NCBI GenBank assembly: GCA_963649395.1
Contig: CAVJHW010000057.1
Span: forward strand, 1 to 15,097
Reading direction: 5' to 3'
Source of the DNA: Scatomonas sp963649395
Lineage (GTDB): Bacteria; Bacillota; Clostridia; Lachnospirales; Lachnospiraceae
DNA: 15,097 bases
Numbering within the stretch: the stretch's first letter is position 1; each line of letters opens with the position of its first letter. This document shows, one piece after another, positions 7,436 to 14,137 of this stretch. The notes below the pieces were generated by a model. That model was not told the DNA's origin, did not search any database, and was given only the letters and a program-made list of their open reading frames with translations. Made by a program: the position numbers and the translations under genes.

Positions 7436-8518
7436 TTACAGTCGTGCGGTAACCGCATCTCCCATCTCGGTGGTGGTGACCTTCTTACAGCCCTCGGACC
7501 AGATGTCCCCGGTGCGGTAGCCATCCCGCAGCGTTTCCTTTACTGCCTTCTCTATGGCGTCTGCCTCCGCATCCAGATCCAAAGAATAGCGCAGCATCAT
7601 AGCAGCCGACAGGATGGTGGCAATGGGATTGGCCAGATTCTGACCTGCAATGTCCGGTGCGGAACCATGACTGGGTTCATAGAGACCGAACTTGGTCTCA
7701 TTGAGGCTGGCAGAAGAAAGCATACCGATGGAACCTGTTACCATACTGGCTTCATCAGACAGAATGTCTCCAAACATATTTTCCGTCAAGATCACATCGA
7801 ACTGAGCCGGATCCTTCACCAGCTGCATGGCACAATTGTCCACCAGCATATGTTCCAGAGAAACGTCCGGATAATCTGCTGCCACCTCTTCCACAATCGA
7901 ACGCCACAGACGGGAGGAATCCAATACATTGGCTTTGTCCACACTGGTGACCTTCTTCCGTCTCTTCCTGGCAATATCAAAGCCACGTTTGGCGATCCTG
8001 CGAATCTCATCCTCATTATAAGTCAAGGTATCTATCGCCGTCTTCCGGCCATCCACCAGCTCCGTCTTCCTTGCTCCGAAATAGAGACCGCCCGTCAGCT
8101 CTCGTACAATGATCATATCAAAACCATCGCCAATGATCTCATCCCGAAGGGGGCAAGCTGCCTTCAGCTCATCATAGAGATAGGCTGGACGCAGATTGGC
8201 GAAGAGTCCCATGGCCTTGCGGATCCCCAAAAGTCCGGCCTCCGGACGTTTGGAAGGCTCCAGCTGGTACCAGGGGGAGGTCTTGGCATCTCCGCCGATG
8301 GAACCCATCAAAACCGCATGGCAGGTTCTGGCCTCTGCCACGGTCTCCTCCGTCAAAGGAAGACCACAGGCGTCAATGGAGGCTCCTCCCAGCAAAAGCT
8401 TTGAATAAGTAAAGGTATGGCCAAACTTCTTACAGACTGCATCCAATACCTTCTGCGCCTCATTCACAATCTCCGGGCCGATGCCGTCCCCATGGATCAA
8501 ACCTATCTTGAATTCCAT
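7436..8518 (-). CDS. leuB: 3-isopropylmalate dehydrogenase
   Basis: LeuB oxidises and decarboxylates 3-isopropylmalate to 2-oxoisocaproate with NAD+, the third step of leucine synthesis. The protein has 360 residues, the normal length. Signatures are the N-terminal HGDGIGPEI (9-17), the arginine pair in IRKAMGLFANLRP (R100, R110), VRELTGGLYFG (138-148), the catalytic K195 in SVDKANVL, metal ligands D227, D251 and D255 (VDNCAM and MFGDILSDEA), and the NAD-binding stretch EPSHGSAPDIAGQNLANP (281-298). The IRKAMGLFANLRP loop is typical of LeuB rather than of tartrate or isocitrate dehydrogenases. An AGAGG site lies 9 bases before ATG. It is the first gene of leuB-ilvD-ilvB; leuA, leuC and leuD are not in the window. 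Confidence 0.95.
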   Translation of the reverse strand: MEFKIGLIHGDGIGPEIVNEAQKVLDAVCKKFGHTFTYSKLLLGGASIDACGLPLTEETVAEARTCHAVLMGSIGGDAKTSPWYQLEPSKRPEAGLLGIRKAMGLFANLRPAYLYDELKAACPLRDEIIGDGFDMIIVRELTGGLYFGARKTELVDGRKTAIDTLTYNEDEIRRIAKRGFDIARKRRKKVTSVDKANVLDSSRLWRSIVEEVAADYPDVSLEHMLVDNCAMQLVKDPAQFDVILTENMFGDILSDEASMVTGSIGMLSSASLNETKFGLYEPSHGSAPDIAGQNLANPIATILSAAMMLRYSLDLDAEADAIEKAVKETLRDGYRTGDIWSEGCKKVTTTEMGDAVTARL

Positions 8519-8594
8519 CCTTATCTACCTCTTTCTTCCGATTCTTCTGTATTTTTATCCCATGCATCCTCGATACATGAAATGTTCGATTTCT

Positions 8595-8623
8595 ATGATA
8601 GCTCAAAACAGGGGGGATTTCAA
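8595..8623 (-). promoter_or_regulatory. Sigma-A promoter of leuB-ilvD-ilvB
   Basis: On the minus strand TTGAAA (8618-8623) and TATCAT (8595-8600) are 17 bases apart. Transcription should start near 8588, leaving a leader of about 70 bases before leuB. That leader shows no obvious terminator, so control by attenuation is not evident; a repressor or activator site cannot be assigned by eye. Confidence 0.75.
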
Positions 8624-8660
8624 CCTAAAGATTGATGTCCACTTCTTATGCACCCAACGT

Positions 8661-8687
8661 AAAAAGAGCACTATTTTTTGTGCTCTT
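8661..8687 (-). terminator. Intrinsic terminator upstream of the leuB promoter
   Basis: AAGAGCAC (8664-8671) and GTGCTCTT (8680-8687) form an 8-bp stem with an 8-base loop. On the minus strand the stem ends in a run of five T bases (8665-8661 read backwards). It begins inside the last codons of the nuclease-family remnant and insulates the leuB promoter from upstream transcription. Confidence 0.75.
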
Positions 8688-8796
8688 CTATCAGACAGTG
8701 ATGTTGTTTGCTTCTCTTATCGTAACTTATAGCTACCAGCAGAATCTTACCGGTATACTCTTCAATGGATGCAGGGTAATCTCTTTCCCGGATTGA
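8671..8796 (-). pseudogene. Remnant of a PD-(D/E)XK nuclease-type / AAA ATPase family gene (C-terminal end only)
   Basis: On the minus strand, codons from 8796 to the TAG at 8671-8673 read IRERDYPASIEEYTGKILLV and then ISYDKRSKQHHCLIE. This resembles the C terminus of the clostridial and Bacteroides proteins that pair an AAA ATPase with a PD-(D/E)XK nuclease-like domain, which typically end in a phrase like LLVGINYDKKTKKHTC. The same frame stays open back to about 8930, but I do not recognise that part and there is no suitable start. The full family protein is some 500 residues, so only the end survives. The call rests on recall of the family's C-terminal phrase; a short unknown peptide is the alternative. 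Confidence 0.5.
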
Positions 8797-8904
8797 CGAA
8801 AATCCCCATACGAATTCCTCCTTCCGATTCCCATTGTATCTGAAATGATGGATTTCTGCAACAGAATTGAATACGTGATAGGTAAGGGAATTGCAAATTA
8901 AGAG

Positions 8905-8936
8905 ATAGGTTTGGGTGTCAAAACACCCAAACCTAT
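8905..8936 (-). terminator. Terminator hairpin of the EF-G-like gene
   Basis: ATAGGTTTGGGTGT (8905-8918) and ACACCCAAACCTAT (8923-8936) form a perfect 14-bp stem with a 4-base loop. It lies 49 bases after the stop codon of the EF-G-like gene. The minus-strand tail CTCTTAATTT is only moderately T-rich, but the long stem makes a terminator likely. A second perfect hairpin, CACGGA (8942-8947) with TCCGTG (8952-8957), sits just before it in the same transcript. Confidence 0.7.
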
Positions 8937-8985
8937 GGTTACACGGATTGTTCCGTGCCTTATTTTCATATCTTATCTTCCGGTC

Positions 8986-11076
8986 TTAATCTTCAACCTT
9001 GGTCACCTTGCTGGCTCTTGCTGCGATTTCCTTCTCCTGGACATCGCCGGGAGCCTGCTCATAGCGGGCGAATTCGTATTCGAAGGTTCCGCTGCCTCCC
9101 GTCATGGACCGCAGGGAGGTGGAATATCCGTAGATCTCCAATTCCGGCACATCGGCCTCAATGATGGTATTGCCCTTGTTGTCGGGGTTCATGCCCAGCA
9201 CACGGCCTCTGCGCTTGTTCAGGTCTCCCATAACATCACCGGTATATTTGTCAGCCACGGTGACCTTCATGTTGACAATGGGCTCCAGAAGAACAGGACC
9301 GGCTTCCATGAAGCCCTTCTTGAAAGCCATGATAGTGGCAGTCTTGAAGGCCATTTCCGAGGAGTCTACCGGATGATAGGATCCATCATAAAGGATAGCC
9401 TTGACCCCTACTACGGGATAGGCAGCCAGAGGACCGGACTGAACAGACTCCTGAAGTCCCTTTTCCACTGCCGGGAAGTAGTTCTTGGGCACGGCGCCGC
9501 CCACTACCTCTTCCTCGAAGATATAGGGGGTCTCCAGCTCATCGGAGGGCTCGAAGCGCATCTTTACATGACCATATTGACCGTGACCACCAGACTGCTT
9601 CTTGTATTTGGCTTCTACGTCAGACTTCTTGCGGATGGTCTCCCGGAAGGCAACCTTGGGGGCAGACAGCTCCACCTCTACCTTATATCTCTCCAGCAGC
9701 TTGCTGACAATGATATCTATGTGCTGGTCGCCAATTCCGTAGATTAAGCTCTGACGATTGGCCGAATCATTGACCACCTTCATGGTCAGGTCTTCCTGCA
9801 TCATCCTGGCAAAGGCCTGGGAAATCTTGTCCACATCCGCCTTATTCTTGGGTTTGTAGCGTTTGGAGGTATAGGGCTTGGAGACAGCAATCTTGCCATA
9901 TACCACCGGATGTGCCTTGGTTGCCAGAGAATCGCCGGTTCTGGCATCCCCCAGCTTGGCGATGGCACCGATGTCCCCCGCATGAAGCTCCGGAACCTCG
10001 ATGGGCTTGGACCCCTGAAGAATATAGAGCTTGTTCAGCTTCTCCTCCGAATCCTGATCTACATTGTAGAGAATGTCATCATTCTTAATAACACCGGCAC
10101 ATACCTTCACCAGGGAGTATTTGCCCAGGAAGGGATCCACAATGGTCTTGAAAATGAGGGCACTCTTGGCCTTGCGGAAGTCGTAGTCCGCGTCAAATAC
10201 TTCATTATTATTCTTATCCAGGCCGGCACGTTTTCTCTTGGAGGGATCTGGGAAATATCCTACGATGTCATCCAGCAGGTTGGAAACACCCTGCAGGTTC
10301 ACCGGTGAACCCATACATACCGGCACCAGGCTTCCATCCCCTACATTGACAGCCAGCGCCGCGGAAATCTCTGTGACAGAGAATTCCTCCCCGCCGAAAT
10401 AGCGATCCATGAACTCCTCACTGGTCTCCGCCACGGATTCCATCAGGGCTTCCCTGTATTTTGCCAGATACTCCTGGGAATAATCCGGGATCTCGCATTC
10501 TTCTTTCTTATCCTTCTCAATATAACGGCGGCCCTTGTTCTTAACGATATTGATATAACCCACGAACTTCTCATTTTCACGAATGGGCATATGGAGGGGG
10601 GCGATCCGCTTGCCGTACAGCTCTTCCAGATCCTCTACTACCTTGCGATAGCTGACATTGTCGATATCCATGTCTGTCACGAAGATCATACGGGGCAGGT
10701 GGTATCGCTCACACAAATCCCAGGCCTTCTGGGTGCCTACCTGAACCCCTGCCTTGCCAGATACTACGATTACTGCCGCATCCGCCGCCGCTGCAGCCTC
10801 CTCGGCCTCTCCCACAAAGTCGAAGAATCCCGGCGTATCCAGCACATTAATCTTCACCTTGCCCCACTCGATGGGAACCAGCGAGGTGGAAATTGAAAAC
10901 TTGCGCTTTATCTCTTCTTTATCGAAATCGCTGATGGTATTCCCGTCAGTTACCTTGCCCAAGCGGTTGGTGATACCGGAAAGGTATGCCATAGCTTCCA
11001 CAAGACTGGTCTTTCCTGCGCCGCCATGCCCCAAAAGTACCACGTTTCTGATTCGGTCAGTTCTATAAACTTCCAT
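8986..11076 (-). CDS. Elongation factor G-like translational GTPase paralogue (FusA2-like)
   Basis: The protein has 696 residues with the full EF-G domain order: GTP-binding domain (about 1-280), domain II (about 300-395), then domains III, IV and V to the C terminus, including SGGHGQYGHV (495-504), SYHPVDSSEMAFKTAT (566-581) and GDLNKRRGRVLGM (617-629). The P-loop is GHGGAGKTS (16-24) rather than the AHIDAGKTT of the main EF-G. The G3 motif is DTPGFFDF (80-87), with Phe84 where the catalytic His normally sits, and the G4 motif is TDMD (134-137) instead of NKxD. These traits place it with EF-G paralogues such as FusA2, whose role is unclear, and not with the essential translocase. It stands alone with its own promoter and terminator; GGAGG lies 8 bases before ATG. 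Confidence 0.88.
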   Translation of the reverse strand: MEVYRTDRIRNVVLLGHGGAGKTSLVEAMAYLSGITNRLGKVTDGNTISDFDKEEIKRKFSISTSLVPIEWGKVKINVLDTPGFFDFVGEAEEAAAAADAAVIVVSGKAGVQVGTQKAWDLCERYHLPRMIFVTDMDIDNVSYRKVVEDLEELYGKRIAPLHMPIRENEKFVGYINIVKNKGRRYIEKDKKEECEIPDYSQEYLAKYREALMESVAETSEEFMDRYFGGEEFSVTEISAALAVNVGDGSLVPVCMGSPVNLQGVSNLLDDIVGYFPDPSKRKRAGLDKNNNEVFDADYDFRKAKSALIFKTIVDPFLGKYSLVKVCAGVIKNDDILYNVDQDSEEKLNKLYILQGSKPIEVPELHAGDIGAIAKLGDARTGDSLATKAHPVVYGKIAVSKPYTSKRYKPKNKADVDKISQAFARMMQEDLTMKVVNDSANRQSLIYGIGDQHIDIIVSKLLERYKVEVELSAPKVAFRETIRKKSDVEAKYKKQSGGHGQYGHVKMRFEPSDELETPYIFEEEVVGGAVPKNYFPAVEKGLQESVQSGPLAAYPVVGVKAILYDGSYHPVDSSEMAFKTATIMAFKKGFMEAGPVLLEPIVNMKVTVADKYTGDVMGDLNKRRGRVLGMNPDNKGNTIIEADVPELEIYGYSTSLRSMTGGSGTFEYEFARYEQAPGDVQEKEIAARASKVTKVED

Positions 11077-11132
11077 GCTTTGTTCCTCCCAATCGTAATG
11101 ATGTATTTCATTTTAAGTCCCGAAGGAGCTTT

Positions 11133-11150
11133 TGACTGCATCGGCAGTCA
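11133..11150. other. Hairpin in the leader of the EF-G-like gene
   Basis: TGACTGC (11133-11139) and GCAGTCA (11144-11150) form a perfect 7-bp stem with a 4-base loop, inside the roughly 90-base leader of the EF-G-like mRNA. No T run follows on either strand, so it is not a terminator. Its role is unknown. Confidence 0.4.
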
Positions 11151-11171
11151 TGAGGATTTCACCATGGGTAT

Positions 11172-11200
11172 ATTTTACTAAATTTGTCGATATTTTTCAA
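11172..11200 (-). promoter_or_regulatory. Sigma-A promoter of the EF-G-like gene
   Basis: On the minus strand TTGAAA (11195-11200) and TAAAAT (11172-11177) are 17 bases apart. Transcription should start near 11165, giving a leader of about 90 bases. It is back to back with the tyrA promoter, with 38 bases between the two -35 boxes. Confidence 0.8.
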
Positions 11201-11238
11201 GTATTTTAGAAAACTTATCCAATTTTTCCAACATCCTT

Positions 11239-11267
11239 TTGACTTTTCTCTCCCTGTCAAGTACAAT
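11239..11267 (+). promoter_or_regulatory. Sigma-A promoter of tyrA-aroA
   Basis: TTGACT (11239-11244) and TACAAT (11262-11267) are 17 bases apart. Transcription should start near 11274, about 30 bases before the tyrA ATG at 11304. This also rules out a tyrA start upstream of the promoter. Confidence 0.82.
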
Positions 11268-11303
11268 ACAGATGTAGCAGAAATAGGGAAGGATGGAAGA
11301 TCG

Positions 11304-12404
11304 ATGGAACAGATACGAATCGGCTTTATTGGACTGGGTCTCATAGGCGGCTCCATTGCCCGGGCGCTGCGGAAGTTTCATCCGGATATTCAGCTGCTGG
11401 CCTATTCCCACAGGCGAACCACCGTGGAGGAAGCCATGGCTGCCGGTGTCATTGACCTGGCCTGTTCCGCAGATGACCCACAATTTGGCACCTGCGATTA
11501 TATTTTTCTATGTGCCCCTGTGCAAACTAACATTTCTTATCTCCCCTTTCTGAAGAGGATTAGGAAACCCGGCTGTATCCTTACGGACGTAGGCAGCGTG
11601 AAGGGAGAGATGCACAAGGCGGTAGAAGAGGCAGGCCTGTCCCGCTTCTTCATCGGCGGTCATCCCATGGCCGGTTCTGAGAAGACGGGATTTGGCAATT
11701 CCACAGATTACCTGCTGGAGAATGCCTACTATGTGGTCACCCCCACCGAAGAGGTGGATCCGGTCTCTGTGGAGGCTTATGTGAAGCTGGTGGATTCTCT
11801 GGGGGCTATCCCCCTGGTATTGACCTGGCAGGAGCATGACTATGTGGTAGCCGGTGTCAGCCATCTTCCCCATATTGTGGCCTCCTGCCTGGTCAATGCC
11901 CTTGCCCGACTGGATACGAAGCAGGAGCGGATGAAGCTGGTGGCAGCGGGTGGTTTCAAGGATATCACCCGCATCGCCTCCTCCTCCCCGGTCATGTGGC
12001 AGCAGATCTGTCTTGCCAACCGGTCCCAGATCTCCCAGGTCCTGGAGACCTACATCCAGCTGCTGGAGCAGGCCAGAGACCTGATTGACCGGGAGGACAG
12101 CCAGGGACTCTATGAGATGTTTCAAAGCTCCAAGAATTACAGAGATTCTCTCAGCGATGCCATATCCGGACCTACTCCCCAGCAATATGTCCTGTATTGT
12201 GACCTTTATGATGAAGCCGGCGGTATCGCCACCATCACCACCCTGCTGGCCATGAACAATATCAGCATCAAAAATATCGGCATCATCCATAATCGGGAAT
12301 TCGAAGAGGGAGTGCTGCGCATCGAATTCTATGACTCGGAGGCTTACCGGCACTCCATCACCATTTTGGAAAATAGGAACTATACCCTACATGTCAGGCA
12401 GTGA
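11304..12404 (+). CDS. tyrA: Prephenate dehydrogenase with C-terminal ACT domain
   Basis: TyrA oxidatively decarboxylates prephenate to 4-hydroxyphenylpyruvate, the precursor of tyrosine. From the ATG at 11304 it has 366 residues and begins MEQIRIGFIGLGLIGGSIA, with the dinucleotide-binding GLGLIGGS at 10-17. Other marks are DVGSVKG (95-101), GGHPMAGSEKTG (118-129), GVSHLPH (184-190) and GGFKDITRIASSSP (216-229). An ACT-like domain fills about 294-366, as in the Bacillus enzyme, and probably senses an aromatic amino acid. The frame stays open back to an ATG at 11184, but that lies before the promoter and codes for an unlike stretch. The ribosome site is a modest GGGAAGGA 10 bases upstream. 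aroA follows directly, so the two form an aromatic operon. Confidence 0.95.
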   Translation: MEQIRIGFIGLGLIGGSIARALRKFHPDIQLLAYSHRRTTVEEAMAAGVIDLACSADDPQFGTCDYIFLCAPVQTNISYLPFLKRIRKPGCILTDVGSVKGEMHKAVEEAGLSRFFIGGHPMAGSEKTGFGNSTDYLLENAYYVVTPTEEVDPVSVEAYVKLVDSLGAIPLVLTWQEHDYVVAGVSHLPHIVASCLVNALARLDTKQERMKLVAAGGFKDITRIASSSPVMWQQICLANRSQISQVLETYIQLLEQARDLIDREDSQGLYEMFQSSKNYRDSLSDAISGPTPQQYVLYCDLYDEAGGIATITTLLAMNNISIKNIGIIHNREFEEGVLRIEFYDSEAYRHSITILENRNYTLHVRQ

Positions 12405-12458
12405 ATGTCAAGCAGTGCGTATAGTCCTTTCACAGCTGTCGGAGGAAGATTAACTGTT

Positions 12459-13736
12459 ATGAAGCTATCACCTGCATCTGCCCCTTTGCGGGGAGAATTG
12501 ACCCTACCGGGGGATAAGTCCATCTCCCACCGTGCCGTTATGTTCGGCTCCCTGGCTCAGGGGACAACAGAGATCACCCATTTTCTGAAAGGGGCTGACT
12601 GCCTCTCCACCATTGATTGTTTTCGCAAAATGGGCATTCGAATAGAAGAAAGGGAGGGGCGCCTCCTGGTACATGGGCGCGGGCTTCACGGACTGACTGC
12701 ACCCACAGAGATCCTGGACTGCGGCAACAGCGGGACGACGACCCGCCTGATCTCCGGCATCCTGGCCGGACAGAGCTTTGCCAGCAGTCTGACGGGAGAT
12801 GCCTCCATCCAAAAGCGCCCTATGGGACGGATCATCCGACCCTTGCGCCTGATGGGGGCTTCCATCGAAAGCAGCAAGGGAAATGACTGCGCCCCCCTTC
12901 AGATCCAGGGACGGCCTCTGAAAGCCATTCATTACCAATCGCCCATTGCCTCCGCCCAGGTGAAATCCTGCATTCTTCTGGCTGGATTGTATGGGGATGG
13001 CATCACTCGGGTGACCGAGCCCGCTGTCTCCCGTAATCATACCGAATTGATGCTGAACTATTTCGGTGCAGATATTTCCTGCCGGGATACCACCGTATCC
13101 ATCGCAGCAGAGCCCTCATTAACGGCCGCTCCGGTGGAGGTCCCCGGGGATATTTCCTCTGCGGCTTATTTCCTGGCTGCAGGTCTGCTGATCCCGGGTT
13201 CGGAGCTGCTCTTGCAGGGTGTCGGCATCAATCCCACCCGGGACGGCATTCTGCGGGTCATTGAGGCCATGGGGGGCAAGGTCGAGGTACTGAATCCCCA
13301 CACCAGCGGAGGGGAAGCTATGGCTGACCTTTTGGTAAAGAGCTCCTCCCTGCATGGAACCCAGATCGAGGGAGATCTCATTCCCACCCTGATCGATGAG
13401 ATTCCCATCATCGCCGTGTTGGCGGCCTTCGCCGACGGAACCACGGTAATCCGAGATGCAGCGGAGCTGAAGGTCAAGGAATCCAACCGTCTGGATCTGA
13501 TGGTGAAGAACCTGTCCGCCATGGGAGCTGCTATCGAGGCAACAGAGGACGGCATGATCATTCACGGCGGAAAGCCCCTCCATGGCGCCTGCATAGACAG
13601 CCATCTGGACCACCGCATTGCCATGTCCTTCTCCATCGCGGCCCTGGCAGCGGAAGGCGAGACAGAGATACAGGACGCCTCCTGCATCTCCATCTCCTAC
13701 CCGGAATTCTATACTGACCTAGGCAAAGTACTATGA
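12459..13736 (+). CDS. aroA: 5-enolpyruvylshikimate-3-phosphate (EPSP) synthase
   Basis: AroA joins phosphoenolpyruvate to shikimate-3-phosphate, the sixth step of the shikimate pathway. From 12459 the protein has 425 residues, matching the family. Key motifs are PGDKSISHR (17-25, with K20 and R25), DCGNSGTTTRL (87-97), KRPMGRI (119-125), SAQVKS (165-170), SRNHTE (191-196), NPTRDG (258-263), the catalytic region DEIP (313-316), KVKESNR (338-344), and DHRIAMS (384-390). The motifs GDKS, SAQVK, RNHTE and NPTR match the class II (CP4/Bacillus-like) set. An in-frame ATG at 12405 touches the tyrA stop and would add 18 residues unlike the family. The 12459 ATG has GGAGG at a long 13-base spacing, so the start choice rests mainly on protein alignment. 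Confidence 0.94.
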   Translation: MKLSPASAPLRGELTLPGDKSISHRAVMFGSLAQGTTEITHFLKGADCLSTIDCFRKMGIRIEEREGRLLVHGRGLHGLTAPTEILDCGNSGTTTRLISGILAGQSFASSLTGDASIQKRPMGRIIRPLRLMGASIESSKGNDCAPLQIQGRPLKAIHYQSPIASAQVKSCILLAGLYGDGITRVTEPAVSRNHTELMLNYFGADISCRDTTVSIAAEPSLTAAPVEVPGDISSAAYFLAAGLLIPGSELLLQGVGINPTRDGILRVIEAMGGKVEVLNPHTSGGEAMADLLVKSSSLHGTQIEGDLIPTLIDEIPIIAVLAAFADGTTVIRDAAELKVKESNRLDLMVKNLSAMGAAIEATEDGMIIHGGKPLHGACIDSHLDHRIAMSFSIAALAAEGETEIQDASCISISYPEFYTDLGKVL

Positions 13737-13829
13737 AAGCCCCGACAAACAGCCGACTTTCATTCGTAATGGAGCGGGACAACGTGCAGCATGGGGTATG
13801 ATACTTTTCTATTTATGACAAAAGGCAGA

Positions 13830-13858
13830 TTGCAAGATGCGCAAAGCTGTGATAGAAT
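13830..13858 (+). promoter_or_regulatory. Sigma-A promoter of the small membrane-peptide (toxin) gene
   Basis: TTGCAA (13830-13835) and TAGAAT (13853-13858) are 17 bases apart. Transcription should start near 13865, giving a structured leader of about 90 bases before the ATG at 13955. This long leader for a 29-codon gene is typical of type I toxins. Confidence 0.7.
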
Positions 13859-13922
13859 ATAACCAAGGAAAGTCATAGAATCAAGGCGGCTACCCTTCGG
13901 TCTTTATCGGAGGGTGTAAAAA

Positions 13923-13948
13923 GCCCTCCAGACACAGGAAAGGAGGGC
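13923..13948 (+). promoter_or_regulatory. Leader hairpin that hides the toxin ribosome binding site
   Basis: GCCCTCC (13923-13929) pairs perfectly with GGAGGGC (13942-13948). The second arm contains most of the AAGGAGG ribosome site, which lies 8 bases before the ATG at 13955. In the folded RNA the site would be inaccessible, so the peptide would be made only after refolding or processing. Confidence 0.7.
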
Positions 13949-13954
13949 GGTGCG

Positions 13955-14044
13955 ATGGTTACATATTCTGATTTATTTCAGTTTTGCGTATTAATTGTAG
14001 CACTTATTAATCTGTTCCTCCAGCTTTTCAAGAACAGAAAATAG
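13955..14044 (+). CDS. 29-residue hydrophobic peptide, putative type I toxin (holin-like)
   Basis: The gene starts at ATG 13955 with a strong AAGGAGG site 8 bases upstream and stops at TAG 14042-14044. The peptide begins MVTYSDLF, has one hydrophobic segment (about residues 7-25, including FCVLIVALINLFLQLF), and ends in the basic tail KNRK. This plan, a short polar N terminus, one membrane span and a charged tail, is that of type I toxins and of the peptides often labelled holin-like toxin in Lachnospiraceae. It would act at the cytoplasmic membrane. Support comes from its own promoter, the leader hairpin that hides the ribosome site, and a convergent antisense RNA. Toxicity is inferred; it could instead be a harmless small membrane protein. 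Confidence 0.7.
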   Translation: MVTYSDLFQFCVLIVALINLFLQLFKNRK

Positions 14045-14071
14045 CCGCCAACTATCCGACTAGTTGACGGC
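14033..14071 (-). terminator. Terminator of the antisense RNA, overlapping the toxin stop codon
   Basis: GCCGCCAACTA (14044-14054) and TAGTTGACGGC (14061-14071) form an 11-bp stem (one G-U pair on the minus-strand RNA) with a 6-base loop. On the minus strand it is followed by TATTTTCTGTT, a good T-rich tail. The first stem base is the G of the toxin TAG. On the + strand no T run follows, so it mainly ends the antisense RNA. Confidence 0.7.
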
Positions 14072-14131
14072 CGACACAAAGTGTTAACCCGACACTTCAA
14101 AGGGTAGCCGCTTCTGTGGCTTTCCCTTCCT
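14033..14131 (-). ncRNA. Antisense RNA, putative type I antitoxin
   Basis: A transcript of about 100 bases is expected from the minus-strand promoter at 14138-14166 to the terminator at 14033-14071. It is fully complementary to the 3' part of the toxin transcript: the stop codon, the region after it, and the 3' arm of the long-range inverted repeat. It contains two further hairpins, one at its 5' end (near 14100-14128) and AAGTGT/ACACTT (14079-14097). Overlap at the toxin 3' end is the arrangement of TxpA/RatA and BsrG/SR4 in Bacillus. The ends are predicted, not observed. Confidence 0.62.
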
Positions 14132-14137
14132 AAATAC

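Larger units (their letters stand above)
8519..8985. other. 467-base gap between the EF-G-like gene and leuB
   Basis: Read on the minus strand, the gap holds a small hairpin and a long terminator hairpin after the EF-G-like gene (8905-8957), an open stretch whose end looks like a decayed PD-(D/E)XK nuclease-family gene (8671-8796), a second terminator (8661-8687), the leuB promoter (8595-8623) and a leader of about 70 bases. I looked for a T-box (AGGGTGG core) and for a leucine-rich leader peptide and found neither. Confidence 0.8.
13884..14113 (+). repeat. Long-range inverted repeat joining the toxin leader to its 3' region
   Basis: GCGGCTACCCTT (13886-13897) in the leader is the exact reverse complement of AAGGGTAGCCGC (14100-14111) beyond the stop codon; a G-U and an A-U pair extend it to 14 pairs (13884-13897 with 14100-14113). 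Each arm also has a local partner: ACCCTTCG (13892-13899) with CGGAGGGT (13908-13915), and AAGGG-AGCC (14100-14109) with GGCT-CCCTT near 14118-14128. The RNA can thus switch between local and closed forms, as in hok and other type I toxin mRNAs. Confidence 0.7.

Noticed and set aside
1637..8404. Several long open + frames opposite serA, ilvB, ilvD and leuB (up to about 630 codons)
   Set aside because: They are antisense to clearly conserved enzymes, show no known domains, lack ribosome sites and have compositions typical of reversed coding sequence.
8519..8600. T-box riboswitch or attenuator for leuB
   Set aside because: The leader after the promoter is only about 70 bases and has no AGGGTGG core, no terminator and no leucine codons; a 7-codon ATG frame in it looks accidental.
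8762..8809. A 15-residue frame on the minus strand with AGGAGG 7 bases upstream, as a possible leader peptide
   Set aside because: It has one leucine, no run of control codons, lies upstream of the terminator and outside the leuB transcript, and its ribosome-site-like bases fall within codons of the nuclease-family remnant.
11184..11303. An in-frame ATG 40 codons upstream of the chosen tyrA start
   Set aside because: It lies before the tyrA promoter (11239-11267), has no ribosome site, and its added residues do not resemble any TyrA N terminus.
12405..12458. An in-frame ATG for aroA directly after the tyrA stop
   Set aside because: The extra 18 residues are unlike the family, and the length from 12459 (425 residues) matches EPSP synthases. 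The coupled TGA-ATG arrangement keeps a small doubt.
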